A DNA stretch of 64,000 bases from Brevundimonas sp. NIBR10 (lineage in GTDB: Bacteria > Pseudomonadota > Alphaproteobacteria > Caulobacterales > Caulobacteraceae). The translations under genes were made by a program, and so were the position numbers. Positions within the stretch are counted from its first letter, which is position 1. Each line of letters begins with the position of its first letter. The notes under the pieces were generated by a model. That model searched no databases. It was not told the DNA's origin and worked only from the letters and a program-made list of their open reading frames with translations. The stretch covers positions 1,736,001-1,800,000 of the forward strand of contig NZ_CP115464.1 of assembly GCF_027912515.1 (NCBI RefSeq). Reading direction: 5' to 3'. Below, in pieces: positions 17,642-27,701 of the stretch.

Positions 17642-18838
17642 TCAGACGTTCAGCGCCTCGACGCCGGGCAGGGGCTTGCCTTCCATCCATTCCAGGAAGG
17701 CCCCGCCGGCGGTGGAGACGAAGGTCATGTCGTCCACGACACCGGCGTGATGCAGGGCCGCGACCGTGTCGCCGCCGCCGCCGACCGCGATCAGGACCCC
17801 GGCCTTGGCCAAGGCCGCGGCATGATGGGCGACCGCGACCGTGGCGACGTCGAACGGAGGGACCTCGAACACGCCCAGCGGCCCGTTCCAGATCAAGGTC
17901 TTTGACGCCGTCATGGCATCGACCAGGCGGGCGACGGTGGCGGGGCCGGCGTCCAGGATCTTGTCATCGGCCGACAGTGGCTGGCCCGCAGTGACGGGGC
18001 GGCTGTCGGCACCCGGCTTGACCTCGGTGGCGACGATGAAGTCGACAGGCAGCAGGATTTCGCAACCCCGGGCTTTCGCCTCGGTCAGGATTTCCAGCGC
18101 GGTCTCGGCCATGTCGCGTTCGGCCAGCGAGCCGCCGATGTCGACGCCTTGCGCAAACAGGAAGGTGTTGGCCATGCCACCGCCGATGGCCAGCCGGTCC
18201 AGCTTGCCGACCAGGTTCTTGAGCAGGTCGAGCTTGGTCGAGACTTTCGATCCTCCGACGATGCCGATGACGGGCTTCTTCGGATTGCCGAGCGCGGCGT
18301 CCAGCGCCTCGAGCTCGCGCCGCATGGATTCACCGGCATAGGCCGGGATCAGGTGGGCGACGCCTTCGGTCGAGGCGTGGGCGCGGTGGGCGGCGGAAAA
18401 GGCGTCGTTGACGTAGATGTCGGCGATGTCGGCCAGCTGGGCGGCGAAGGCCGGGTCGTTCTTTTCCTCACCGGCGTGGAAGCGGACGTTCTCCAGCAGG
18501 ATGACGCCGCCGGCGTCCAGATCGGCGATGGCCGCCTTGGCCTCATCGCCCACACAGTCGTCGGCGAATCGGACGGGGGCGCCCAGCAGATGCTCCAGGT
18601 CATCGACCACGGGCTTCAGGCTCATCGACGGCACGACCTTGCCCTTGGGGCGGTCGAAATGGGCCAGCAGGGCGACCCTGGCCCCGGCGTCGCGCAGTTT
18701 GGCGATCGTGGGCAGAGCGACGCGCAGGCGGGTGTCGTCGGTGATCTTCCCATCTTCCATCGGCACGTTGAAATCCACGCGGACCAGGGCGGTCTTTCCC
18801 GCGAGGGAACCGGCGTCGTCGAGGGTGCGGAAGGTCAT
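17642..18838 (-). CDS. pgk: phosphoglycerate kinase
   Basis: 398 aa enzyme that makes ATP and 3-phosphoglycerate from 1,3-bisphosphoglycerate. The N-terminal substrate loop [27 protein letters not shown] and the C-terminal nucleotide motif [13 protein letters not shown] are present. I take the ATG at 18838 ([14 protein letters not shown]); a longer open frame to 18949 has no family support. It lies 31 bp downstream of a small ORF that overlaps gap, and upstream of crtY. Confidence 0.95.
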   Translation of the reverse strand: MTFRTLDDAGSLAGKTALVRVDFNVPMEDGKITDDTRLRVALPTIAKLRDAGARVALLAHFDRPKGKVVPSMSLKPVVDDLEHLLGAPVRFADDCVGDEAKAAIADLDAGGVILLENVRFHAGEEKNDPAFAAQLADIADIYVNDAFSAAHRAHASTEGVAHLIPAYAGESMRRELEALDAALGNPKKPVIGIVGGSKVSTKLDLLKNLVGKLDRLAIGGGMANTFLFAQGVDIGGSLAERDMAETALEILTEAKARGCEILLPVDFIVATEVKPGADSRPVTAGQPLSADDKILDAGPATVARLVDAMTASKTLIWNGPLGVFEVPPFDVATVAVAHHAAALAKAGVLIAVGGGGDTVAALHHAGVVDDMTFVSTAGGAFLEWMEGKPLPGVEALNV

Positions 18839-18869
18839 GCCAGTCTCGGAAGCGATGATGGTTGAAAAA

Positions 18870-19171
18870 TCAGATGCCGTCGCCGGGTTCGTATCGGCGG
18901 TAAACAAGATGAGCGAGGAGCGGCGGTCGAGGAGCGCTGGTGACCTCAATGCGGTCGTCGATCATTGAATCCACGTAGTGAGAAATCAGCTCAGTTCCCG
19001 CGAGTTGGATGAGTTCGATCTCATGGTCGCTTGGCGGTTGTTCGAAGACGGCAAGGCCCCGGATGGTCTTGCCGTCCTCTTCAACAGAGAAGGCCCGTAG
19101 ATTGGGTGTGACGTGCCCGAGTAGCGCCTGTTGAGCGGCGAGGCGCAGATGGATCGGCGCCTCGACTGTCA

Positions 19172-19172
<1 letters not shown>
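18870..19172 (-). CDS. small uncharacterised protein coupled to gap
   Basis: 100 aa protein starting [20 protein letters not shown]. The ATG shares a base with the gap stop codon (TGATG), so it is translationally coupled to gap, and pgk follows 31 bp later. The middle has alternating strand-like hydrophobics ([30 protein letters not shown]) and the end is [13 protein letters not shown]. It resembles a scattered family of small alpha/beta proteins of unknown function found in many proteobacteria, from memory only. Base composition is more AT-rich than that of gap or pgk, suggesting insertion into the operon. Confidence 0.6.
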
Positions 19173-20179
<1,007 letters not shown>

Positions 20180-20293
20180 GGGCGGGTGCTCCTGAGGTTG
20201 GGATTTTTTCGTTGGGCGCTTCAATGGAGCGAGCGCGCGTCGGGATCAACCCCGCAAGCGTAACAAGGCGTGATCGATTGTGTCGCCAGACAG

Positions 20294-20325
20294 CAAAACG
20301 CCCGGCTGGCGAACCAACCGGGCGT
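20294..20325 (-). terminator. intrinsic terminator of rpmG
   Basis: Arms at 20298-20309 and 20314-20325 form a 12-bp stem with one mismatch around a TTCG/CGAA loop. On the minus strand the stem is followed by TTTT. It sits 25 bp beyond the rpmG stop codon and before gap, so it should separate the two transcripts. Confidence 0.8.
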
Positions 20326-20349
20326 CAAGTTCGGGCGCTAGGCGAGATC

Positions 20350-20517
20350 CTACTTGATCTTGCCTTCCTTGAATTCGACGTGCTTGCGGATGACCGGGTC
20401 GTACTTGTTGACGACCATCTTCTCGGTCTTGGTACGGGCGTTCTTCTTGGTGACGTAGAAGAAGCCGGTGTCGGCGGTCGAGTTCAGGCGAATCTTGATT
20501 GAAGCTGGCTTGGCCAT
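20350..20517 (-). CDS. rpmG: 50S ribosomal protein L33
   Basis: 55 aa protein [20 protein letters not shown]..., read by hand from the sequence. [18 protein letters not shown] is characteristic of bacterial L33, and it ends [12 protein letters not shown]. It has no zinc-binding cysteines, so it is the Cys-minus form. It is a separate unit with a strong terminator behind it, and is divergent from the exported protein gene at 20645. Confidence 0.94.
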   Translation of the reverse strand: MAKPASIKIRLNSTADTGFFYVTKKNARTKTEKMVVNKYDPVIRKHVEFKEGKIK

Positions 20518-20644
20518 CGGAATTACCTTTGCGACGGCGAAAGCCGCTAAAAATGAGAGCGGCGGAACATACTCAGGAACGCCCGGAAGTCAACGGGCAC
20601 TGCACCGTCTTGAACCGGCGCGGTTCGCGGCCCAGTCTGGGCGG

Positions 20645-21205
20645 ATGAAAACCGCGATCGCACTGGCCGTCACCCTCCTTGCCCTCATGGTGCCGAGCCT
20701 CGCAAGCGCCCAGACGCCGACGCGCGACGCCTTCTTCGCCAACCTGTCGACCCTGTGCGGCCAGAGGTTCGAGGGGCGGGTGGTGACGACCGACGCCGCC
20801 GACGCCGACTTCGCCAGCCAGCGCCTGACGATGCACGTCCGGGACTGTTCCGCCGACGAGATCCGCGTCCCCTTCGCCGTGGGTGAGGACCGATCGCGCA
20901 CCTGGGTCATCACGCGGATGGGCGACGCCCTGCGGCTGAAACACGATCATCGCGGCACCGACGGAAAGCCCGACGGCCTGCACTGGTACGGCGGGATGAC
21001 GACTGCGCCGGGGACCGCCGAACGGCAGGAATTCCCGGTCGATGCGTGGTCGGTCGAGCTGTTCAACGCCTGGGACGCTCCGGTCTCGACGACCAATGTC
21101 TGGGCGGTCGAGGTTCATCCGGGGCGGATGTTCGCCTATGAACTGCGCCGCGCGAACCGCAACTTCCGGGTCGAGTTCGACCTGACCAAGCCTGTCACGA
21201 ACTAA
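20645..21205 (+). CDS. exported protein of unknown function
   Basis: 186 aa protein with a clear signal peptide (MKTAIALAVTLLALMVPSLASAQ, cleavage after ASA). The mature part has three cysteines (LCGQRFEGRV and VRDCSADEI regions), many acidic residues and a central HDHRGTDGKPDGLHWYGG. I start at the ATG at 20645 because the signal peptide begins there; the open frame upstream runs through the rpmG promoter. I recognise no characterised family. The 3' end overlaps the convergent small gene by 11 bp. Confidence 0.75.
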   Translation: MKTAIALAVTLLALMVPSLASAQTPTRDAFFANLSTLCGQRFEGRVVTTDAADADFASQRLTMHVRDCSADEIRVPFAVGEDRSRTWVITRMGDALRLKHDHRGTDGKPDGLHWYGGMTTAPGTAERQEFPVDAWSVELFNAWDAPVSTTNVWAVEVHPGRMFAYELRRANRNFRVEFDLTKPVTN

Positions 21206-21611
21206 CCACGGCCCAATTCGTCAGCGGCCTTACGGTGGCGCAGGCCGGTCCGCCGTCCTTCGCCCGACCCGGCAGGGTGACGCCCAGGATCGCGCCGGAT
21301 CGGGCCTGAGCCAACATGTCGGCCGGGATGTCGTGGACGTCGATCTTGGCCCGGCGCGAGACGCAAGTCTGGCCGTCACCGGCCTGGCCACCGATGGCGA
21401 TATAGATGAAGCGCCGCGTCGGCCCCTCGCGCCGCACGAACGGCCCGGTCAGGCGGCCGTCCTCCGACAGCTTGACCGGCACATCGAAGGTCAGGGGCGC
21501 GTCGGTCGCGATACAGGCGTTCACCGGAGCGGATTTCTGATCCTGCAGACTGTAGTGCAGGCCCGCGACCGGGTCGGCGGTGGTCAGGCGCAGGATGATC
21601 TCGGCAGGCAT
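21195..21611 (-). CDS. small uncharacterised protein, possibly DUF5990-like
   Basis: 138 aa protein without signal peptide: MPAEIILRLTTADPVAGLHYSLQD, then beta-rich sequence with RFIYIAIGGQAG and a C-terminal ILGVTLPGRAKDGGPACATVRP. The layout recalls DUF5990 small proteins, but I am not certain. It begins 4 bp after the Nudix gene stops on the same strand, so the two are probably cotranscribed. Confidence 0.6.
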   Translation of the reverse strand: MPAEIILRLTTADPVAGLHYSLQDQKSAPVNACIATDAPLTFDVPVKLSEDGRLTGPFVRREGPTRRFIYIAIGGQAGDGQTCVSRRAKIDVHDIPADMLAQARSGAILGVTLPGRAKDGGPACATVRPLTNWAVVSS

Positions 21612-21615
21612 CGGC

Positions 21616-22332
21616 CTATTCCCGGGTGATGATGTGCTGACCCTTGATCATGCGGACGAAGGGCGGGATCCGATCAGGTTGCGCGCGCCGCTCGGCCGCC
21701 TCGCCCAGGATCAGCCGGGTGATGGCGGGCAGGGGCAGCGCCAGCGCCTCGGGCAGGGACAACCATGCGATCTCGTCCAGCTCACCGGAACCCGCTGTCG
21801 GCTCGGGCTTCAGGAGGGCCGAGACGTCGGCCATGAAGAACCGCGCGTCGAAACGGCGCGTCCGGCCGGGCGGGGTGATGGCCCGCCCGGCATAGGTCAG
21901 GGCGGCGAGATCGGGCAGGGCACCGATGGCCCGGAATTCCCGCCACGGTCCGGCGACGGCGGCGGGCGGCGCCGGCTCGGCCAGCATCAGGCCGGTCTCC
22001 TCGAAAGTCTCGCGCACAGCGGTCAGGGTCAGAGCGCGGGCGCGACGGGCAGGGACCTCGCGCTGGAGGCGGGTGAGGGCCTCGGACGACGGGTCGGTGG
22101 CTGAGGCGGCGGTGAAGTCCGACCGGTCGATGCGCCCGCCGGGAAAGACCCATTTGGAGGCCATGAAGACATGGCCCTGAGCGCGCCGGCCCATCAGCAC
22201 CTCAGGTGCCTTTGCCGCGCCGCGAAACAGGATCAGGGTTGCGGCATCCTTGGGGCGCAGGCGGGGTCCGGCAACGCGTGGCGCGTCGGCAAGGTCCTGG
22301 GCTGCGTCGAACGGTTGGGCGGCGGGGTTCAC
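21616..22332 (-). CDS. Nudix hydrolase
   Basis: 238 aa hydrolase of nucleoside-diphosphate-linked compounds. The Nudix box is split by an insertion: FPGGRIDRSDF is followed some 35 residues later by AVRETFEETGLML, which has the metal-binding REx2EE core. The longer spacing is typical of the NUDT19/CoA-pyrophosphatase-like subgroup, so acyl-CoA or CoA is a possible substrate (inference). It lies in the same-strand run downstream of rnr, where a Nudix gene is commonly found in Caulobacteraceae. Confidence 0.8.
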   Translation of the reverse strand: MNPAAQPFDAAQDLADAPRVAGPRLRPKDAATLILFRGAAKAPEVLMGRRAQGHVFMASKWVFPGGRIDRSDFTAASATDPSSEALTRLQREVPARRARALTLTAVRETFEETGLMLAEPAPPAAVAGPWREFRAIGALPDLAALTYAGRAITPPGRTRRFDARFFMADVSALLKPEPTAGSGELDEIAWLSLPEALALPLPAITRLILGEAAERRAQPDRIPPFVRMIKGQHIITRE

Positions 22333-22396
22333 CTCTTTCAGCTAGCCCGTTTTCGCGCTCGTCCCAAGAGTGGTGTTTGGCGCGGACCGATCCGGG

Positions 22397-22810
22397 TCAG
22401 CCGCCCGCGTCCTCCGAGGAACCTTGAGCGATTGCGGCGATCTGGTTCTGAAGCGCCTGCCGAACTTCCGGCGAACATTCGCCAGGCGAAACGGCGGGTG
22501 CATCCTGCGGCAACGGAGCGTTCGAAACGATCAGGTCCTCGACGAGGCTGGATGCAGCGGCCCGCAGCGGCGGCTCCTCGATCCCGCTGACCGCGCTCCT
22601 GGCGAGGCCGGCGGCATCGACATCCTGCCATCCGCAGGTGGCGGCCGCCTGCTTCAGGGTCTGTGCGGCGCGGATGCCCTGGACGACCTCGGGGTTGCTG
22701 GCCTCCAGAGCGGCCAGCGCGGCGTTGCGGCCGGCCTTCTGAACATCGAGCTCGCCGCATGCAGCTGTGGCGAGGAGGCCGATCACGGGGAGGACGATGA
22801 AAGAATGCAT
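22397..22810 (-). CDS. probable small lipoprotein of unknown function
   Basis: 137 aa. The N-terminus MHSFIVLPVIGLLATAACGE has a hydrophobic stretch and a possible lipobox (TAAC) at residues 15-18. The mature part is Ala-rich and helical, with two further cysteines (ATCGWQD and SPGECSPE). I start at the ATG at 22810, with AGGGAGC about 6 nt upstream; the open frame reaches rnr but would bury the signal sequence. No family recognised. Confidence 0.6.
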   Translation of the reverse strand: MHSFIVLPVIGLLATAACGELDVQKAGRNAALAALEASNPEVVQGIRAAQTLKQAAATCGWQDVDAAGLARSAVSGIEEPPLRAAASSLVEDLIVSNAPLPQDAPAVSPGECSPEVRQALQNQIAAIAQGSSEDAGG

Positions 22811-22917
22811 GATGAAGCTCCCTTGAACGAACGATGCCGGGCTAACGCGCACGAACCGCTTGCGAAAGCGCGACCCTTTGCCTCCGTTCGCGGACGGGCG
22901 AGCGAACTTAGTGACGA

Positions 22918-25263
22918 TCAACGCCGCTTGCCTTTGCGGACGCCCTTCAGCCCGCCGGAGGGCCGCCCGCCCGACGGCGGCTTGGGGCCGCCCGGCCTCG
23001 CCTTACCGCGCTTGGGGAAGGACGTCCCGCCGGGGCCCCGGTCGCGGGCGCGGACGCCCAGGCGGGGTGCCGCCGCGTTCGGGTCGCGCGGTTCTGGGTC
23101 GGAAAGCATCTCGAACAGCAGGCCGCCGGTGATGGGCGTGGCCTCCTTCAGCCTGACCTCGACCATCCGGCCCAAGGTGAACCGCTGGCCCGAGCGTTCA
23201 CCGACCAGGGCGTGGGCGCGGTCGTCGTGGGTGAAATACTCGTTGCCGAGAGAGGACACCGGCACCAGGCCGTCAGCCCCCGTCTCGTCCAGTCGGATGA
23301 ACAGGCCGAAGCGAGTGACGCCGGTAATCCGGCCGGTGAAGGTCGCGCCGACGCGGTCCTCCAGGAAGGCGGCGACGTACCGGTCCATGGCGTCGCGCTC
23401 GGCGGCCATGGAGCGGCGCTCGGTCAGGGTGACCTGTTCGGCGATCGACTGGAGCTCGGCGATTTCCTTGTCGGTCAGGCCGTCGGAGCCAAGGCCCAAC
23501 GCTCGGATCAGGCCCCGGTGCACGATCAGGTCGGAATACCTGCGGATCGGCGAGGTGAAGTGGGCGTAGCGGTCCAGGTTCAGGCCGAAATGGCCCAGAT
23601 TGTCGGGCGAATAGTGGGCCTGCATCTGACTGCGCAGGACAACCTCGTTGACGACGTCGGCGTGGGGGGTGTCGCGGGTCTCGTCCAGCAGCTTGTTGAA
23701 CCGCTTGGTGGTCGGGGCCTCGCCCTTGTTCCAGGTCTTGCCGATCGTGGTCAGGAAGTCGGCCAGGTTGAAGACCTTTTCCTGGCTGGGCGTCTCGTGG
23801 ACGCGGAAGATCAGGGGCGTCTTCTTCTGTTCCAGGGTCTCGGCGGCGCAGACGTTGGCCTGGACCATCATCTCCTCGATCAGCCGGTGGGCCTCCAGCG
23901 ACTTGCGCGGCACGATGGCGGCGATGCCGCCGTCCGGAGCCATCAGGATGCGGCGTTCGGCGGACTCAATCTGCAAGGGACTGCGCTTGAGCCGCCCTTT
24001 CAGCATCGTGTGATAGGCGTTCCATAGCGGATAAAGGATCGCTTCCATGATCGGGCCGGTGGTGTCGTCGGTCCCGCCGCCGTTCTCGACGCCGTCGATG
24101 GCCGACTGCGCCTGCTCGTAGCTAAGCTTGGCGTGGCTGCGCATCAGGCCGCGGTGGAATTTGTGGCCGATCTTCCTGCCCTGCGCATCGAAGACCATGC
24201 GGACGGCCAGGGTCGCGCGGTTCTCGCCCTGCTTCAGACTGCACAGGCCGTTGGACAGCCGCTCGGGCAGCATGGGCTCGACGCGGTCGGGGAAATAGGT
24301 CGAGTTGCCTTTGGCGCGGGCCTCGCGGTCCAGAGCCGTGCCGGGGCGGACATAGGCGGCAACGTCGGCGATGGCGACCCAGACGATCCAGCCGCCGGGG
24401 TTCTTCTCGTCTTCGTCGCGCTGGGCATAGACGGCGTCATCGTGGTCGCGGGCGTCGGCCGGGTCGATGGTGACGAAGGGAATGTCGCGCAGGTCATCGC
24501 GGCCCTTGAGCGTCGGCAGGTCCTGATTCTCCGCCTCCTTCTCGACCGTGTCGGAGAAGCCGGTCGGGACGCCATGCGCGTGGATGGCGATCAGGGAGGC
24601 GGCGCGGGGGTCGTCCTCCTTGCCGATATGTTCCAGGATCTTGCCACGCTTGGGGCCGTAACGCTGTTCGGATTTCTCGATGGCGGCCAGCACCAGATCG
24701 CCGTCACGCAGGTCTTCCGCCAGCAGTTGCGGGATGATCAGCACGTCCTTGGAGCGACGATCGACAGGCTCGACGCGGGTCTCGCGGTTGGACTTGCGAA
24801 TGACGCCCAGGACGCGGTTGTTGTCGCCGTCGAGTTTCTTGACCATCCGGGCTTCCCAGCCCTCGGCGGCCCGCTCGAACTTGACCAGCAGCCGGTCGCC
24901 CATGCCCGGCGCCGGCCCGACCTTGCCGGTCTTGTCGGGGACCAGAAGAGCCCGGGGCGCGTCCTTGGAAGCCTCTACCAGGCGGACGTACATCTCGCCG
25001 TCGGCGTCCCGCTCGACCACATCGACCACGCCGACCGGGGGGAGGGTGCCGGTCTCGGAAAAGCCCTTTCGGCCCCGCTTGCCGAGTTTTCCCTCGGCCT
25101 CCAGTTCGCGCAGCATCTCGCGCAACAGCCGACGCTCGTTGCCTTTCAGCCCGAAGGCGCGGGCCAGGTCGGACTTGTCCGCCTCTCCGGCCTCGCGCAG
25201 GAAGGCGAGCAGGGCTTCCTTGTCGGGAAGGCCAGAGGCGGGCTTCTTGGGGGTCTTTGTCAT
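22918..25263 (-). CDS. rnr: ribonuclease R
   Basis: 781 aa 3'-5' exoribonuclease that degrades structured RNA. Domains in order are an N-terminal winged helix (KSDLARAFGLKGNERRLLREML), cold-shock domains, the RNB catalytic domain with IDPADARDHDDAVYA and HFTSPIRRYSDLIVHR, an S1 domain (GRITGVTRFGLFIRLDETGADGLV) and a basic Gly/Lys-rich tail ending KGVRKGKRR. Length and order match the family. It begins 8 bp downstream of the VapC-like gene on the same strand. Confidence 0.95.
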   Translation of the reverse strand: MTKTPKKPASGLPDKEALLAFLREAGEADKSDLARAFGLKGNERRLLREMLRELEAEGKLGKRGRKGFSETGTLPPVGVVDVVERDADGEMYVRLVEASKDAPRALLVPDKTGKVGPAPGMGDRLLVKFERAAEGWEARMVKKLDGDNNRVLGVIRKSNRETRVEPVDRRSKDVLIIPQLLAEDLRDGDLVLAAIEKSEQRYGPKRGKILEHIGKEDDPRAASLIAIHAHGVPTGFSDTVEKEAENQDLPTLKGRDDLRDIPFVTIDPADARDHDDAVYAQRDEDEKNPGGWIVWVAIADVAAYVRPGTALDREARAKGNSTYFPDRVEPMLPERLSNGLCSLKQGENRATLAVRMVFDAQGRKIGHKFHRGLMRSHAKLSYEQAQSAIDGVENGGGTDDTTGPIMEAILYPLWNAYHTMLKGRLKRSPLQIESAERRILMAPDGGIAAIVPRKSLEAHRLIEEMMVQANVCAAETLEQKKTPLIFRVHETPSQEKVFNLADFLTTIGKTWNKGEAPTTKRFNKLLDETRDTPHADVVNEVVLRSQMQAHYSPDNLGHFGLNLDRYAHFTSPIRRYSDLIVHRGLIRALGLGSDGLTDKEIAELQSIAEQVTLTERRSMAAERDAMDRYVAAFLEDRVGATFTGRITGVTRFGLFIRLDETGADGLVPVSSLGNEYFTHDDRAHALVGERSGQRFTLGRMVEVRLKEATPITGGLLFEMLSDPEPRDPNAAAPRLGVRARDRGPGGTSFPKRGKARPGGPKPPSGGRPSGGLKGVRKGKRR

Positions 25264-25271
25264 TTAGACTT

Positions 25272-25709
25272 TCATGCCGAGGTCTCGGCGGGATTGATGC
25301 AGGCAACTCCCATAGTTGCCGCCGCGCGGGCCATGCCGCGATCAAATGTCAGGAGGGTCATCCCAAGTCGGTCGGCAGCGGCAATGTGGATTGCGTCAGG
25401 CGCGCGCAAAACTATGTCAGGGTTGCGGACGAGTTGACCCGCTGTGGAGATGTCGTTCGGAACAGTTCCGACCGATTCGGCGAATTCCGCCGCCCATTCA
25501 TCCAGTCGGGCGAAGTCACTCGCCAGCAGGACGGCGCTACGATTGCTCGCCCGGCCTTTTGCAGCAATGGCTGCAGAGGCTTCGGCGATGGCGAGGTCGC
25601 TGACGCAGGAGACGTTTCTCGCGGGATCCAGGAAATGAGTTAGGAGCGCCCGGGTCGGTTCGTTTCGGACGATCGCCACCAGGATGCTAGCGTCCAAATA
25701 GACAGGCAC
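25272..25709 (-). CDS. PIN-domain toxin (VapC family)
   Basis: 145 aa PIN ribonuclease, the likely toxin of a type II pair, expected to cut RNA (often tRNA). Acidic active-site positions are visible: Asp in MPVYLDASILVAI, Glu in SDLAIAEASAAI, Asp in APDAIHIAAADRLG and Asp in LLTFDRGMA. The GTG start at 25709 shares a base with the antitoxin stop codon (TAGTG), so the toxin is translationally coupled to the antitoxin. An upstream extension of the frame overlaps the antitoxin and lacks support. Confidence 0.88.
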   Translation of the reverse strand: MPVYLDASILVAIVRNEPTRALLTHFLDPARNVSCVSDLAIAEASAAIAAKGRASNRSAVLLASDFARLDEWAAEFAESVGTVPNDISTAGQLVRNPDIVLRAPDAIHIAAADRLGMTLLTFDRGMARAAATMGVACINPAETSA

Positions 25710-25969
25710 TAAAGGTCGCCATCGCGCATTCTGCGGACCACTTCCACCCCCGACCAGCCCTCGGGCGGCACCTCGATTGGGCGAGCCATGAACTCTGCCC
25801 ATTTCGCCTGGCGCTCTTCCAACGTCAGTTTCGGTCGTATCGGCGTCATCGCCTTCAACTCGGCGATCGGTTTGCCGTGGCGCGTAATGGTGATGCTTTC
25901 GCCCGCTTCGACCCGGTCGAGCAGGTGGGTGAAGTTGTTCTTGGCTTCGGCGACGCCGTAGCTGGCCAT
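25709..25969 (-). CDS. Phd/YefM-type antitoxin
   Basis: 86 aa. The N-terminal MASYGVAEAKNNFTHLLDRVEAGESITITRHGKPIAEL is the typical Phd/YefM DNA-binding fold, and the C-terminal part (residues 50-86) would wrap the PIN toxin. It is directly followed by and overlaps the toxin gene. It should repress its own promoter through the palindrome just upstream. Confidence 0.9.
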   Translation of the reverse strand: MASYGVAEAKNNFTHLLDRVEAGESITITRHGKPIAELKAMTPIRPKLTLEERQAKWAEFMARPIEVPPEGWSGVEVVRRMRDGDL

Positions 25970-25983
25970 GATCGCTCTCCGAT

Positions 25984-26004
25984 TATGGCCATAAGTATAG
26001 CCAT
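25984..26004 (-). promoter_or_regulatory. promoter and likely operator of the toxin-antitoxin pair
   Basis: On the minus strand there is a TATACT -10-like hexamer at 25999-25994, followed by the perfect 10-bp palindrome TATGGCCATA (25984-25993). A further ATGGC half-site lies at 26004-26000. The palindrome is 14 bp before the antitoxin ATG, the usual place for autoregulation by an antitoxin. No footprint is available; the role is inferred from position. Confidence 0.5.
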
Positions 26005-26023
26005 TTTTGCCGCGCTTCGCCAG

Positions 26024-26248
26024 TCAGGCGATGATGTCGGGCAGGATGCGGCTTTCGATCTTCACGATCTCGTCGCGCAGCAGCAGCTTCTTGCGTTTCA
26101 ACCGGGCGATCATCAGCTGGTCGGGGATCGGCATATGGTTCAGCGCCTCGATGGAGGCGTCGAGATCGGCGTGCTCCTGGCGCAGCAGCTTGACCTCCGC
26201 GTGGAGCGCCAGCTCGTCTTCGGACAGGAAAGGTTCGTCGTCGTTCAT
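26024..26248 (-). CDS. YdcH-like DUF465 protein
   Basis: 74 aa all-helical protein. The motif LKRKKLLLRDEIVKIE is the DUF465/YdcH hallmark, preceded by a heptad-like stretch (ALHAEVKLLRQEHADLDASIEAL), suggesting a short coiled-coil hairpin. The function of the family is unknown. A second copy of the family is encoded at 27501-27674. Confidence 0.85.
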   Translation of the reverse strand: MNDDEPFLSEDELALHAEVKLLRQEHADLDASIEALNHMPIPDQLMIARLKRKKLLLRDEIVKIESRILPDIIA

Positions 26249-26287
26249 GCGCAGGCCCTGACTCGCGCGATCATAGCCGAGGCGGCC

Positions 26288-26761
26288 TCAGGCCGGAAGG
26301 CGTTCGGCGAGCGCGATCAGCGCCTGGCGCGGCACGACGCGGTCCCAGACGCGCGCGACCTCGGCCATGCCGTCCAACGCGGGCCCGGCGGTCCCGGTCG
26401 TCGGCGGAGCGAGGGCTTCCAGATCGGCCAGCAGGCCTCTTTCGGCCTCAAGCTCGAGCGCCTTGACCTGTTCGCGCAAGGCCAGGCGGGCCACCGAATT
26501 CATGTCGAGGATTTGGGCTTTCAGCGTGACCCGCACCTTGCGCAGCGGGCTTATGGCGGCATGGTCCCAGGCGCGGGCGGTGTCGCAGGCGGCTTCCAGC
26601 GCGTCTGCGTCCGGGCGTCGCCCCGTTCCGGCGCACCAGGCAGCCCAGAGCAGCAGGGGCACGTTCTGGCCGTTGACGTCCTGAAGCTGAAGGCAAGCCG
26701 CTGCGACGCCCGGTGTCGCATAGGCAGCAACGGCCCAGTCCCACAGGCCCGTGTCGTTCAT
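26288..26761 (-). CDS. TIGR02444 family protein
   Basis: 157 aa, helical. The opening LWDWAVAAYATPGVAAACLQLQD followed by NVPLLLWAAWC is the characteristic start of the TIGR02444 family, which has no assigned function. The start at 26761 overlaps the ubiX stop codon by 4 bp (ATGA), so it is coupled to ubiX. A run of Ala/Leu/Arg helices follows. No catalytic motif is visible. Confidence 0.75.
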   Translation of the reverse strand: MNDTGLWDWAVAAYATPGVAAACLQLQDVNGQNVPLLLWAAWCAGTGRRPDADALEAACDTARAWDHAAISPLRKVRVTLKAQILDMNSVARLALREQVKALELEAERGLLADLEALAPPTTGTAGPALDGMAEVARVWDRVVPRQALIALAERLPA

Positions 26762-27375
26762 TCCGCGTCGGCCGAGGGCTTCAGCCCGCCCCACCGACGC
26801 ACAGCCGACCAGTCCAGCCCGAACAGGTCCAGCGCGCGGCCCACCGACTGGTCCACCATCTCGGCGATCGAGGTGGGATTGGCGTAGAAGGCTGGCACCG
26901 GTGGCGCAATCACCGCGCCCATCTCGGCCAGGGCCGTCATGGTCCGCAGATGACCAAGGTGCAGAGGGGTCTCGCGCACCATCAGAACCAGCGGCCGTCG
27001 CTCCTTCAAGACCACATCAGCGGCGCGGGTCAGCAGGGTCGAGGTCACGCCGGTGGCGATCTCGCTCATGGTCCGGACCGAACAGGGTGCCACGATCATG
27101 CCCAGCGACCGGAACGAGCCCGAGGCGATGGTCGCGCCGACGTCGTTCAGCCGGTGCGACACGGTGGCGCGGCCCATAAGGTCGTCCGGGGTCAGATCGG
27201 TTTCCTGGGACAGGGTCAGCAGGGCCGCACGGGTGACGACCAGGTGGCTCTCGACGCCCAGATCGTTCAGAGCGTCCAGCACCCGCACGCCGTAAGTCAC
27301 GCCGGACGCACCCGAAATTCCCACGACAAGGCGGGGCGGAAGGTTCCGTACGGCTCCGTTCACATCATGGTCCAT
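26758..27375 (-). CDS. ubiX: flavin prenyltransferase UbiX
   Basis: 205 aa flavoprotein that prenylates FMN to make prFMN, the cofactor of the UbiD decarboxylase in ubiquinone synthesis. The N-terminal VVGISGASGVTYGVRVLDAL and the central MIVAPCSVRTMSEIATG and RRPLVLMVRETPLH are all family signatures. It is in tandem with the TIGR02444 gene. A ubiD gene is not in this window. Confidence 0.94.
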   Translation of the reverse strand: MDHDVNGAVRNLPPRLVVGISGASGVTYGVRVLDALNDLGVESHLVVTRAALLTLSQETDLTPDDLMGRATVSHRLNDVGATIASGSFRSLGMIVAPCSVRTMSEIATGVTSTLLTRAADVVLKERRPLVLMVRETPLHLGHLRTMTALAEMGAVIAPPVPAFYANPTSIAEMVDQSVGRALDLFGLDWSAVRRWGGLKPSADAE

Positions 27376-27500
27376 ATTGGCGCTCAGCCTGTCCCGGTCC
27401 GGAGCCCGTTAACACCCTGTTGTCGTCACGGACTCGTGATTCCACAGACCGGCGTTCCGGGCGCTCACTACCTGGTCCCTTAGACATGGAGGCGCAAGCC

Positions 27501-27674
27501 ATGACCATCGAAGCTCGTATCCGCGAACTGGGAAACCGTCACCGTCTGCTGGATGAGACCATCCAGCGGGAGGTGCATCACCCCGCCGTGGATCCGTTGC
27601 AGGTCAGGGAGCTGAAGCGAAGGAAGCTCCGGCTCAAGGAGGAAATCACCAGTCTCGAGGCCCGGGCAGGTTAG
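27501..27674 (+). CDS. YdcH-like DUF465 protein
   Basis: 57 aa helical protein, MTIEARIRELGNRHRLLDET, with the family core VRELKRRKLRLKEEITSLE. The ATG at 27501 is chosen over 27486 because GGAGG (27487-27491) sits 9 nt before it. It is a single-gene unit closed by a strong hairpin. It is a diverged relative of the protein encoded at 26024. Confidence 0.85.
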   Translation: MTIEARIRELGNRHRLLDETIQREVHHPAVDPLQVRELKRRKLRLKEEITSLEARAG

Positions 27675-27701
27675 CCGGGGCCACCCGCGTCGAATGAATG
27701 G

